Source: Novosphingobium sp. (lineage in GTDB: Bacteria > Pseudomonadota > Alphaproteobacteria > Sphingomonadales > Sphingomonadaceae). Taken from it: DNA of 64,000 nt. The DNA is taken from assembly GCF_030699305.1 (NCBI RefSeq), contig NZ_JAUYNB010000038.1, positions 1 to 64,000 of the forward strand. The letters run 5' to 3'. Below, in pieces: positions 19,734 through 27,868 of the stretch. A program made the position numbers and the translations under genes. The notes under the pieces were generated by a model, which worked only from the letters and a program-made list of their open reading frames with translations, had not been told where the DNA came from and made no database searches. Each line of letters starts with the position of its first letter. Within the stretch, counting starts at the first letter, position 1.

Positions 19734-20849
19734 TCAGAGTTTGTAACGCAGCACAGCCGCAAGCGCCGCACCCGCTGGCAGATCGGTACCGCGCACACCC
19801 ATGACGCGGGCACCCGTGGCCAGCGCCCGGCCCGCCAGTTCGTCGATCAGGTCATAGCTGGCGGCGCCAGCGTCGGCCACGGTGATGTTGCCATCATCGT
19901 CCATGGTGCCGGGCTGGTTGGCGTCGATATCGACCAGCAGCAATTCGATTGCGCCCTGCGCGGCGGCGCGGGCAGCATGGGCCAGATCGGTGGTGGCGCG
20001 GCCTTCACCCGCACGCTGGGCGTGCAGATCAAGCGCCGCAGCAATATCGGCGGCATAGTGTGCATCCAGGATCGGGCGGCTGACTTCGGCCAGTTCAGCG
20101 TCGGTCAGCCGGTCGGGACTGGCAGAAATGCCCTCCGCGATCAGGCCCGGCGCACTGGCCAGCCCGCGAAAGATCGCGGCCAGCGGATCGGCCGCCGCCA
20201 GAATAAGCGGGGTATCACGCCCGGACAGGACGGGTCGCAGGGCGGCGTCCACCTTACGGGCGAACGCGCGCAGGAGGAACGTCTGGCCTTCCGCATTGGC
20301 AATCCGGGTGTTCTGGGTAAGGTTGTTGATCGACGCCTTGCCAGCCGCCGCAGCGGCGCTGGTGGGCAGGCCGGCAACCTTGATCACCACCGGCGGCGCA
20401 TCAGCAAAGATTTCGATCAGGCGCACCGCGTTCTCGGACAGCGCCAGCACATAGGCGTGCTGGGAAAAGGCGACCGCGCGCAGCAGCGGGGTCAGGTGGT
20501 AGCGATCCGATACGGCGGCCAGTTCATGCACGCTGGTCGCCAGGCGGAACGTGCGGACCGTGTCGGGCGTCGCCAGGATCGCCAGCGAGTGCGCTTGCAT
20601 CTGCCAGAAATCGTCGTCCTCGCGCAGCGCCTGGACGTGCTCTTCCAGCGTGGCGCGCCGCCGCTTGTCGAACTCTTCGGCGTCGAGCTGCGCGAGTGCA
20701 TCTTTCAGCAGGTTGCCCAGCAGGATCCGGCTGGCATCGGAATGCTGGCCGTGCGGGGTGGTCGGAAGATAGATCGAAACCGCAGCATCGGCCCGGACTG
20801 CGATCAGGGTGCGCAATTCGCTAAGCGAGGGAACATCGACGTGGAGCAT
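19734..20849 (-). CDS. baeRF family protein (archaeo-eukaryotic release factor-like)
   Basis: This 371-residue protein matches the plan of the bacterial archaeo-eukaryotic release-factor 1-like (baeRF) group: an N-terminal domain (SIYLPTTPHGQHSDASRI), a central VHELAAVSDRYHLTPLLRAV block and a C-terminal Rossmann-like segment (AIELLLVDIDANQPGTMDDDGNI). The baeRF proteins are proposed to act on ribosomes under stress, but evidence is thin. It faces the SulP-Usp-DksA stress operon convergently, which fits a stress-related role by context only. Confidence 0.8.
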   Translation of the reverse strand: MLHVDVPSLSELRTLIAVRADAAVSIYLPTTPHGQHSDASRILLGNLLKDALAQLDAEEFDKRRRATLEEHVQALREDDDFWQMQAHSLAILATPDTVRTFRLATSVHELAAVSDRYHLTPLLRAVAFSQHAYVLALSENAVRLIEIFADAPPVVIKVAGLPTSAAAAAGKASINNLTQNTRIANAEGQTFLLRAFARKVDAALRPVLSGRDTPLILAAADPLAAIFRGLASAPGLIAEGISASPDRLTDAELAEVSRPILDAHYAADIAAALDLHAQRAGEGRATTDLAHAARAAAQGAIELLLVDIDANQPGTMDDDGNITVADAGAASYDLIDELAGRALATGARVMGVRGTDLPAGAALAAVLRYKL

Positions 20850-20930
20850 GGTTGGTATCCTGTTGCGCTCTGGCAGAGCGGCGGGAAGGTCTGGTCCGCC
20901 ACGGTTCGGGTGCGTGGCGGCGGGCAGGCA

Positions 20931-21329
20931 TCAGTTGCGGGGATCGGTGCCCACTGCCGGCGGCCCGACCCGGACCGCGGTGTAGGCGGATTCAGCCTGC
21001 TGCATCTGCGCCGTGCCGTCCGCGATCAGGCGTTCGCCCTCGGCTTTTGCCACTTGGGCCTTGCGCAGCTGTTCTTCAGCCTTGATCATGTCGGCGCGCG
21101 CCCGGGCCAGTTGTTTCTCGGCATTGATGGAACTGCTGCTGCCCTTGTCGATCAGCCGCTGGCCCTGCTTGACGTCCCGCTGGCCGTCCGACCACGCCGC
21201 GCCATAACTGCCGATCGTGCTGCCACGCTCTGAAATGCGCTGACCCACGTCCATCGACGACGACCCGGTGCTGGAACACGCACCAAGCACCAACGGAGCG
21301 GCCATCGCCATAATGATGTAATTTTTCAT
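20931..21329 (-). CDS. Small coiled-coil lipoprotein
   Basis: This 132-residue protein has a lipobox (VLGAC, Cys at about residue 18) after a hydrophobic leader, then Ser-rich spacer and a long alpha-helical stretch (NAEKQLARARADMIKAEEQLRKAQVAKAEGERLI) with heptad character. It is probably an outer-membrane or periplasmic lipoprotein. No family name is certain. An AAGGAAT element precedes the ATG. Just upstream the base composition drops sharply, marking the edge of the foreign Rhs/RAYT patch. Confidence 0.75.
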   Translation of the reverse strand: MKNYIIMAMAAPLVLGACSSTGSSSMDVGQRISERGSTIGSYGAAWSDGQRDVKQGQRLIDKGSSSSINAEKQLARARADMIKAEEQLRKAQVAKAEGERLIADGTAQMQQAESAYTAVRVGPPAVGTDPRN

Positions 21330-21508
21330 GATAAATTCCTTGAATAGCAGCAGGACCGGCGCATCAGAAGGTGTTCGAGCGCCAAAAAATAAATAATATC
21401 AACGGTTTTCATTATTAAAATCGCAGAACGATATTATTTCCCCTACAAATTCAGATATAGGAATTATGTGAATAATTACAATACACGGGCTTGTGATTAT
21501 CCCGGTAC

Positions 21509-22414
21509 GTGGAAGCTTTAAGTGTCGGAAAGGACGTTGCCGGACTGCGATATGATCCGCTGGAGGGCAGCGCGTTCAGCGACAGTGCCGAGCGGCTGCT
21601 GCGCAGCGACTGGCAGGGCAGCACAGTGCTGGCGGTCAACCGCTATGACGAATACGGCATCCCGCAAGGCACCAACGCCGGGCGGTTCCAGTACACCGGC
21701 CAGGCCTGGTTGCCAGAGCTGGGCATGTACCACTATAAAGCCCGCATGCACTCGCCCACCCTCGGTCGGTTCATGCAAACCGATCCCATCGGGTACGGGG
21801 ATGGGATGAACTGGTATAATTATGTACGCGGCGATCCGGTGAATTTTGCCGATCCGACGGGTTTGTGGACCGTTCCGGGCACTTGCAAAAATGGTTCGCA
21901 GCCCGTTCCCGACTCACGTCGCCGTGAAGGATATCGCTGCGATCCGCATCCTACGTACATTGCCCCTGATGAGATTACAGAAAACTCAGCTGGTGGAGGT
22001 GATGGCGGCGGCCTGCCGGGGGATATATTGGTTGTGGCGCCGCAAAAGGAGCAAACGCCTGAGTGTAAGTATCTATCCGATCGCTCTGCCGCTGCGAAAC
22101 GCAATTTGCCTTCCTATGTAGGATCGCCTGCAGTTTGGAATGATGCCGCTGCGCTCCAAGGCTACCAGAACATGTACGCCAGCGATGCGCGGTGGTTTGC
22201 TGCTACGGGCGATTTGCTGGGCGCCTCAGGTGTCGCTGCTGCTGCAAAGCCTCAAACGCTATTTGGGAGGTTGGTGGGCGGATCCGTTGGTGCAGCTGCA
22301 TCCCTAGTGGTGGGCAAAGGTGCATCAATCCAGCAGGCCAGATACGAGCAATGGGTTCGAGACATTCAGGTCAGAATCGATGACCTCAGAGTACAATCTC
22401 GGGGAGGATGTTGA
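21509..22414 (+). CDS. 5'-truncated Rhs core tip with C-terminal domain (toxin 1)
   Basis: This 301-residue open frame begins inside the conserved end of an Rhs/YD-repeat shell: NRYDEYGIPQ, GRFQYTGQAW, and the RHS core signature through GRFMQTDPIGYGDG and DPVNFADPTG at about residue 112. The remaining 190 residues form the variable tip, with Cys-containing segments (GTCKNGSQP, YRCDPHP) and an Ala/Gly-rich hydrophobic stretch. No known toxin fold is recognised. The kilobases of YD repeats expected upstream are absent, so it is a displaced tip or pseudogene. The GTG start is a formal choice. The following gene begins 1 nt after its stop, as toxin-immunity pairs do. Confidence 0.7.
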   Translation: MEALSVGKDVAGLRYDPLEGSAFSDSAERLLRSDWQGSTVLAVNRYDEYGIPQGTNAGRFQYTGQAWLPELGMYHYKARMHSPTLGRFMQTDPIGYGDGMNWYNYVRGDPVNFADPTGLWTVPGTCKNGSQPVPDSRRREGYRCDPHPTYIAPDEITENSAGGGDGGGLPGDILVVAPQKEQTPECKYLSDRSAAAKRNLPSYVGSPAVWNDAAALQGYQNMYASDARWFAATGDLLGASGVAAAAKPQTLFGRLVGGSVGAAASLVVGKGASIQQARYEQWVRDIQVRIDDLRVQSRGGC

Positions 22415-22415
22415 A

Positions 22416-22760
22416 ATGAGGAATATTGTCTCATCCAAAAAATCAATAGCTTTGATTTATTCATTCATAATTTTGATCACGTTTCTGTATAGGCAAGTCA
22501 CATATTGTGGATCTTCGTATCCTAATATGAGCATGCCACAGATTGCATGGGGTGCTGCGCACAGCATTCCTGATCTTCTGGCAGTGTCATTCGTCTTATT
22601 ATGTGCAGACTTGTCCGCTGGCGAATTTTTCCCCCATAATCGCTGGATAAAGCTTACTGCTGTTTTCTTATTTGTTGCATTTTTGGCGTCTTTAATATAT
22701 TATTTATATAACAATCTCAATCTTCCGGCGTATTGCCATGGAAGTAACTTCCAAAAATAA
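22416..22760 (+). CDS. Putative immunity protein, three membrane segments
   Basis: This 114-residue protein contains three hydrophobic segments (IALIYSFIILITFLY; LLAVSFVLLCADL; LTAVFLFVAFLASLIYYLY). GGGGAGG lies about 9 nt before the ATG at 22416, and the gene follows the Rhs tip without a gap. Its codon use is far more AT-rich than that of the host genes. By position it should protect against the upstream tip domain. A membrane immunity protein would suit a membrane-active toxin. No homologue is recognised. Confidence 0.6.
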   Translation: MRNIVSSKKSIALIYSFIILITFLYRQVTYCGSSYPNMSMPQIAWGAAHSIPDLLAVSFVLLCADLSAGEFFPHNRWIKLTAVFLFVAFLASLIYYLYNNLNLPAYCHGSNFQK

Positions 22761-23076
22761 TAAGGTCGCCGCAAAAGGGATTGTCAGAGCGTATTATAGA
22801 TACTTTTTGCGGGATCGGAAATGTTGGTGCGGGCGTTGGCGGTGATCTCTATCCCGCTGGTGGTGGAGGTTCGCTAAGTGGCCGAATAACTATTGACCCC
22901 GCGCGAGGCCGCATTGCGATTGGTGGTACAGGCGGCGTCGACCCGGCGTAGGCGGAGGAGCGGGGCCGCTTATCACGAGATCAACTCCATATTCCTCTGG
23001 TGCCGGAGTGCTCCAAGTTAGCGCTGGCGCTTGCGTCGGGGGCGCCTTTGTGGTCGCAGCGGTCTTGTCAGGTTAG
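22751..23076 (+). pseudogene. Frameshifted glycine-rich remnant of an Rhs-associated C-terminal domain
   Basis: Two adjoining frames together read as one glycine-rich protein end. The first (to a stop at 22949-22951) contains GNVGAGVGGDLYPAGGGGS and RITIDPARGRIAIGGTGG. The second, one frame over from 22948 to 23076, continues with GVGGGAGPLITRSTPYSSG and ends VVAAVLSG. Rejoining the frames near 22946-22950 restores one sequence of about 85 residues. There is no start codon or ribosome site. It is most simply the decayed tip of a third Rhs cassette. Confidence 0.6.
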
Positions 23077-23225
23077 TCTCACCGCACGAGATACGCCCCA
23101 TCAGGCAGGATTTAGGCGCACGCCCCGGACGCAGCGCTCCATTCGGCAAATGCTGCCGCGCGAAAGATGCGCATGGTCTTACGGGAAACGAGGTGACGCT
23201 GGATTGCGAAGGTGTTGTAGATTGT

Positions 23226-23314
23226 AATTCCGGGGACACTATACTAAATTGACGCAACACCTCTCGGCGGGCAATGTATCGGGATGGCCCGGCTTGCCCG
23301 CATCGTGATTCCCG
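23226..23314. repeat. 89-bp direct repeat, copy A (RAYT upstream region and 5' end)
   Basis: This copy starts with AATTCCGGGGACAC, the motif often found before REP-associated transposase genes, and runs into the first codons of the transposase. An almost identical copy (two mismatches seen, near 23279 and 23288) lies at 25366-25454. The two bracket the transposase-Rhs chimera. Confidence 0.9.
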
Positions 23315-23660
23315 GGGTTGCGCACCACGTCACCCAGCGTGGCAACCGCCGGTTGCCAGTGTTCTTCGGTGACGATGATCGGCGGGCCTACCTTGCGCTG
23401 ATTGCCGAAGCTTGCGCTGGTCAGGGCACGCGCTGCCTGGCCTGGTGCCTGAAGGATAACCATGTTCACCTGATCCTCGTGCCTGCCAGCGCGACGGCCT
23501 GCGGGCGACCCTTGCCGAAGCACATCGGCGCTACAGTCGGCGGATCAACTTTCGCGAGGGATGGCGCGGCTATCTGTTCCAGGGGCGCTTTGCCAGCTAT
23601 CCGATGGACGACGCCCACCTGATGAAGGCGGTGCGCTATGTCGAAAAGGATCTGGCCGGA
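23284..23660 (+). pseudogene. REP-associated tyrosine transposase (RAYT), frameshifted and truncated
   Basis: The first frame carries the RAYT N terminus: MARLARIVIPGVAHHVTQRG, the HUH-like core, and WCLKDNHVHLILVP. Near 23490-23497 the frame breaks and continues in another frame as DGLRATLAEAHRRYSRRINF, GWRGYLFQGRFASYPMDDAHL and AVRYVEKDLA. Intact RAYTs carry on for roughly 80-120 more residues, but here the sequence switches directly into Rhs coding sequence near 23655. The element is dead by both frameshift and truncation. Confidence 0.85.
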
Positions 23661-24932
23661 ACAGCCAATGATCTGACGATCAATGGTCCTGCGCCAGGCG
23701 CCCAAATCGCCTACATTCCCTCTGGCCAGATCAAGACTCTGACCCGCAGCAACGACAGCTATGCCTGGACAGCGCATTATAACGTCAATCGCAATTATGG
23801 CGTCAATGGCCTCAACCAGCTGACCACAGCCGGGGCGACGGCGCTGGGTTATGATTTGCGCGGCAATCTGACCAGTTCCGGCAGTAGCCTCTACGCTTAC
23901 ACCAGCGAGAACCGGCTTGCGACCGCCCCCGGCGGAGTAATGCTGTATTACGATCCGACCGGACGCCTCTCGCGGATAACCCAGGGCGCAAATACCACCA
24001 GGTTCGAGCATATCGGACCACGCCTGGTGATCGAGCGCAACGCTGCGGGAACCATCCTGCGCCGCTATGTCCATGGTCCGGGCGATGATGAACCCGTGGT
24101 CTGGTACGAGGGCTCAACCCTCACCACCAAACGCTGGCTCCACGCGGACGAGCGGGGCAGTGTGATCGCCCTAAGCGACGCCAGCGGCACCTCAATTGCG
24201 ACCAACCGTTATGACGAGTATGGAATCCCGCAGAGCGCAAACAGCGGGCGGTTCCAGTACACTGGCCAGGCTTGGATCGCAGAACTCGGGCTCTATTACT
24301 ACAAGGCCCGGTTCTACTCGCCCACCCTCGGCCGGTTCATGCAAACCGATCCCATCGGATATGACGATGGCATCAACTGGTATGCCTATGTCCGGAATGA
24401 TCCGGTTAATGGAATCGATCCGACGGGGATGGAGAAAGATCTGTTGGATCGACTCGGAGAGACAGCCGAGAAGGTCCGCGCCTCAATCAGTGACACAAAG
24501 GATAAGGTTGTTGGCTCGCTCAGCGATACTAAGGGCAAGTTAGTCGAATCTCTCGGAAACACGAAAGACGCAGTTGTCGATTCCTTGGTCGTCACGGTGA
24601 ATGAAACGGTGGCCATATTGCCTGGGAGCGGGGTTTCAAATGTGGACGGAAATCCTGGCGTAACTGGGCCAGCTAACGAAACACTCCGAGGTGAAACTTC
24701 ATCTAAAAGCTACGATGCTAATGGTAATGTGACGAGAGAAACCAATCGAGGTCATGGAGGCGGTCAACCTCGGATCGAGCAGAAAACTCACGGACATGAC
24801 TGGCAATCGCCCGCGCCAGATCAGAAGCCGACGCATCAGGATCGAGACACTGGACGACGGCCCCAGCTTGACGATCCTCCAAAGCCACGGGGTCCAAGTC
24901 TGATATCGAGAATTAGGAGTTGGTTGAATTGA
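23604..24932 (+). CDS. RAYT-Rhs chimeric open frame (toxin 2)
   Basis: This 442-residue frame starts at an internal ATG of the transposase (MDDAHLMKAVRYVEKDLA) and is Rhs from about residue 19. It has YD-type repeats (GYDLRGNLTSSGSSLY, YYDPTGRLSRITQG), the RHS core (RWLHADERGSVIALSD, GRFQYTGQAW, SPTLGRFMQTDPIGY) and DPTG near residue 276. The tip then has three imperfect 11-residue repeats (SDTKDKVVGSL-like) and a basic, Pro/His-rich end. The toxin activity is not recognised. The frame is open, but whether it is expressed from this fusion start is unknown. Confidence 0.65.
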   Translation: MDDAHLMKAVRYVEKDLAGTANDLTINGPAPGAQIAYIPSGQIKTLTRSNDSYAWTAHYNVNRNYGVNGLNQLTTAGATALGYDLRGNLTSSGSSLYAYTSENRLATAPGGVMLYYDPTGRLSRITQGANTTRFEHIGPRLVIERNAAGTILRRYVHGPGDDEPVVWYEGSTLTTKRWLHADERGSVIALSDASGTSIATNRYDEYGIPQSANSGRFQYTGQAWIAELGLYYYKARFYSPTLGRFMQTDPIGYDDGINWYAYVRNDPVNGIDPTGMEKDLLDRLGETAEKVRASISDTKDKVVGSLSDTKGKLVESLGNTKDAVVDSLVVTVNETVAILPGSGVSNVDGNPGVTGPANETLRGETSSKSYDANGNVTRETNRGHGGGQPRIEQKTHGHDWQSPAPDQKPTHQDRDTGRRPQLDDPPKPRGPSLISRIRSWLN

Positions 24933-25324
24933 GTTCCGAATTTAACGATCTTCATGATTACACGCTCGCGGCATGGTCAGTCGATCACGCCTCTTGGACT
25001 ATGGTCTTCGATATCTATCAGCCTGAGCAATCGGTTCATCAGACTTTCGAAGGCGTGCGAAATTGGTATGTAAACGCCGTTCGCAGTCCTGTAGGCGTGT
25101 TGGAGTTGAGAGCTTGGGAGATCAATCCCACTCTGCTGGATGACCATATGGCCCTTCAGTCTTGGACCCGGCTGTTCGGCTACGAATGTAGTTCGGATAA
25201 GATACGGGCCTACGCCATCCCGATAATTGAAGAAAACCTTGGCAACCAGCTGGTTATGATCGAGACCGTTGACGGAGGCACGGTTGATTTGATTTGCGAA
25301 CGATTGGGGCAACGTTCGCTTTAA
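24929..25324 (+). CDS. Putative immunity protein for Rhs tip 2
   Basis: This 131-residue soluble acidic protein overlaps the Rhs stop as TTGA. AGGAG lies 9 nt before the TTG at 24929; a TTG at 24920 is an alternative but sits against the AGGAG. It has no signal peptide or membrane segment. No family is recognised (visible stretch: WYVNAVRSPVGVLELRAWEI). Position and overlap argue for immunity to the domain encoded just upstream. Confidence 0.6.
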   Translation: MSSEFNDLHDYTLAAWSVDHASWTMVFDIYQPEQSVHQTFEGVRNWYVNAVRSPVGVLELRAWEINPTLLDDHMALQSWTRLFGYECSSDKIRAYAIPIIEENLGNQLVMIETVDGGTVDLICERLGQRSL

Positions 25325-25348
25325 GTCTACGACTCTATTTTCCTCGTC

Positions 25349-25454
25349 GAATTCCGGGGACACCGAATTCCGGGGACACTATACTAAATTGACGCAACAC
25401 CTCTCGGCGGGCAATGTGTCGGGATGGTCCGGCTTGCCCGCATCGTGATTCCCG
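25349..25454. repeat. 89-bp direct repeat copy B with a duplicated terminal motif
   Basis: Copy B proper spans 25366-25454 and is colinear with copy A at an offset of 2140 bp. It is preceded by an extra tandem copy of the 15-bp GAATTCCGGGGACAC (25349-25363). It carries only the first dozen codons of a second RAYT gene (RLARIVIPV) before homology ends. 25455-25605 holds no supported gene. Confidence 0.88.
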
Positions 25455-25605
25455 TGCTCGCCGTTATGGCGCACGGGCCGATGAGCCATGGAATCCGTGC
25501 GGACCCACCGACAGGCTACCAGGATCGCGCTCGCGCTGACGCAGCCGCAGGTTGCTACCCGCTGCCGCCTGGGCGTCCCTTCAGGGAAAGTCATTCCGGA
25601 CTGAT

Positions 25606-25692
25606 TGGTGCGGTCGAGAAGACTCGAACTTCCACGGGCTTTCGCCCACAACGACCTCAACGTTGCGCGTCTACCAATTCCGCCACGACCGC
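25606..25692 (-). tRNA. tRNA-Leu (anticodon GAG)
   Basis: This 87-nt class II tRNA reads GCGGTCGTGGCGGAATTGG from its 5' end on the minus strand. The anticodon arm is CAACG-TTGAGGT-CGTTG, giving GAG. It has a long variable arm, a T-arm (GTTCGAGTC) and an encoded CCA. The acceptor stem GCGGTCG/CGACCGC is perfect. The Rhs/RAYT patch lies directly on its 3' side, a usual place for foreign DNA. Confidence 0.97.
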
Positions 25693-25879
25693 TAAATCAT
25701 CGGAGCGCCAGCGCGGCTCCGGGGGGGGTAGGAGCGCGCCCTTAGCAAAGGGTATGGGGCGCTGCAAGCGCTGTTGCCGGTAAACATGGCGGTAAGCTGT
25801 ATGCGCGGCACTGTTCCGTGCGGGGACACTGCGGAATCCGGCATTGTGCGGATGGTGAATGCGGCGTTCACCATTGGGC

Positions 25880-26104
25880 ATGTCCTTCGCGCTGCTCCTG
25901 TCCGTGCTTGCCGCAAGCGTTTCCGCGCCGGGCGCAATTCCGGGTGCCGTGGGCCGCGCACCGGTCGGCATATCGGCAACCGTGACTGTCAGCGCCGAGA
26001 TCCTGCGGTTTGAAACCGCCACCCCGCTGACCGGGCCTGAGCGTCAGGTTCGCAAGGTGCGCCCGCGCGCTGATAGCCGGATCATCATGGTGGAGTTCGA
26101 ATAG
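25880..26104 (+). CDS. Small exported protein, unrecognised
   Basis: This 74-residue frame starts with a plausible signal peptide (SFALLLSVLAASVSAPGA). A short mature region follows (VGISATVTVSAEILRFE) and a basic tail. Its base composition matches the host rather than the neighbouring foreign patch. An upstream ATG at 25859 would add 7 residues. It could be real, since sphingomonads carry many such small secreted proteins, but no family supports it. Confidence 0.45.
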   Translation: MSFALLLSVLAASVSAPGAIPGAVGRAPVGISATVTVSAEILRFETATPLTGPERQVRKVRPRADSRIIMVEFE

Positions 26105-26113
26105 CGCGGCGGA

Positions 26114-26965
26114 TCAGCCGGGCTTCCAGCCGAACTGCGCCTTCACGGCCGACTTTTCGACCGGGACCAGCGCTTCGTTGACCGAAACGCTTTCACCCGG
26201 CGCCAGGATGCGCTTGGCCGGACGGATTTCGGCGGTGCGGACGATCTGCCCGCGCGGGCCGCGCAGCACCACCAGGATGGTGGGCACACTGCGCGATTTT
26301 TCCGAGATGTTGGTCACTTTGCCGTTTACGCCGAAATACCAGGTGCCGTTCGGCAGCTGGCGGCGGTCTTGCTGCTTGGCCGGGAAATCGAGCTTCAGGC
26401 CCGGCTGGGCTTCGGCAAAGGTCGGCCGGGCGAACGGCATCCAGTCTGGCAGGCCATACCAGGCGGTGGCCCCCACCGCGCCCAGCGCAACCACGGCGAA
26501 CAGCGCGGCTGCCAGCGTCCACATCCGGGCCGGATTGCGCCGGGGACGGAACGGCGGTTCGTAATCGAAGCTGGACCGGCTATCGTCAAAGTCCGAGGCA
26601 TAGGCCGGATCGGCGAAGACCGGCCGGGCGGGCGCATCATCGTCCCGGCGCAGCGGCGGGGGCGGCGGCAGCGGTTCTGCCTCCGGCTCAGGCTCCGGCT
26701 CAGCCGGATCGGCAGCGAACGCGGCGGGCATCGCGCGGGCTGGGGCGGGTTCAGGTTCTGCCGCCGGAACTGGCGCAGGCGCAGGCGGAGCGGCCGGGGC
26801 AGGCGCTGCCACCGGTTCCGGGCGGGCGACGGGAGGTGTCAGGTCTGGCCCGTCCTGAAACCAGCTGTGGCGGCATTTGGCGCAGCGCACGGTGCGACCT
26901 TCCGCGCCCACGGCACTGTCGGGGACGACATAGCGGGTTGAGCAGGCGGGGCAGGAAATAATCAT
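26114..26965 (-). CDS. Zinc-ribbon (MJ0042-type) and DUF3426-like membrane protein
   Basis: This 283-residue protein begins with a zinc ribbon (CPACSTRYVVP ... VRCAKCRHSW), continues with a long Pro/Ala/Glu-rich linker to about residue 130, one membrane helix (MWTLAAALFAVVALGAVGATAWYG) and a C-terminal beta domain like DUF3426. Such proteins lie next to ftsE-ftsX in sphingomonads, as here, divergently across about 160 bp. The role is not established; an envelope-associated regulator has been suggested by context only. Confidence 0.85.
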   Translation of the reverse strand: MIISCPACSTRYVVPDSAVGAEGRTVRCAKCRHSWFQDGPDLTPPVARPEPVAAPAPAAPPAPAPVPAAEPEPAPARAMPAAFAADPAEPEPEPEAEPLPPPPPLRRDDDAPARPVFADPAYASDFDDSRSSFDYEPPFRPRRNPARMWTLAAALFAVVALGAVGATAWYGLPDWMPFARPTFAEAQPGLKLDFPAKQQDRRQLPNGTWYFGVNGKVTNISEKSRSVPTILVVLRGPRGQIVRTAEIRPAKRILAPGESVSVNEALVPVEKSAVKAQFGWKPG

Positions 26966-27123
26966 GGCGTCACCGTTAAGCATGTAACGCGGCGCGGCAA
27001 GCGCTACGCTGCAAATGTTGCGCGGCTAATCCCTTTTTTCCACATGGATTGGTCGCTATAGCCGCTCAACGCATCGGCGCGCCGACGCGCCCCGCAACTT
27101 CGCACCGGACCGGTCCCAGATTG

Positions 27124-27864
27124 ATGAACAGCACCGCCACCGGGGAAATCGTCCAGTTCGACAACGTCGGCTTGCGCTATGGCTCGGACCGCGAGGTGTT
27201 GAGCGACGTGTCGTTCACGCTCTATCCCGGCACATTCTATTTCATGACCGGGGCGAGCGGCGCGGGCAAGACGTCGCTGCTGAAGCTGCTGTATCTGGCG
27301 CAGCGCCCGTCACGCGGGATGATCCGGCTGTTCGGGACCGATGCGATTACCCTGCCGCGTGAGCGTTTGCCGGGCTTCCGGCGGCGGCTGGGCGTGGTGT
27401 TCCAGGATTTCCGGCTGGTTCCGCACTTCTCCGCGTTCGACAACGTCGCGCTGCCGCTGCGCGTGGCCGGGGTGCCGGACCGCGAACTGACCAAGCCGGT
27501 TGCCGACATGCTGGAATGGGTTGGCCTCGCCGACCGGATGCACGCCCAGCCCGCGCAGCTGTCCGGCGGGGAGCAACAGCGCGTGGCGATTGCCCGCGCG
27601 GTGATCGGGCGGCCGGAACTGCTGGTTGCCGACGAGCCGACCGGCAACGTCGATCCCGACATGGCGATCAAGCTGCTGCGCCTGTTCGAGGCGCTGAACC
27701 GGCTGGGGACGACCGTGGTGGTCGCCACCCACGATGTCCACCTGCTGCGCAAGGTCCCGGATTCGCTGATCATGCGGCTGGACAAGGGGCGGCTGTCCGA
27801 TCCGACCGGCGCGCTGCGCTATCCCCCGCGCCCGCACGCCGCCGCGCGGCCACGGGAGGATTGA
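27124..27864 (+). CDS. ftsE: Cell-division ABC transporter ATPase FtsE
   Basis: This 246-residue ATPase powers FtsX to activate murein hydrolases at the septum. Walker A GASGAGKT is at 43-50, then the Q-loop VVFQDFRL, the signature LSGGEQQRV and Walker B LLVADEPTGN. I use the ATG at 27124; a longer frame upstream reads low-complexity sequence. ftsX follows after 4 nt. Confidence 0.93.
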   Translation: MNSTATGEIVQFDNVGLRYGSDREVLSDVSFTLYPGTFYFMTGASGAGKTSLLKLLYLAQRPSRGMIRLFGTDAITLPRERLPGFRRRLGVVFQDFRLVPHFSAFDNVALPLRVAGVPDRELTKPVADMLEWVGLADRMHAQPAQLSGGEQQRVAIARAVIGRPELLVADEPTGNVDPDMAIKLLRLFEALNRLGTTVVVATHDVHLLRKVPDSLIMRLDKGRLSDPTGALRYPPRPHAAARPRED

Positions 27865-27868
27865 GGCG

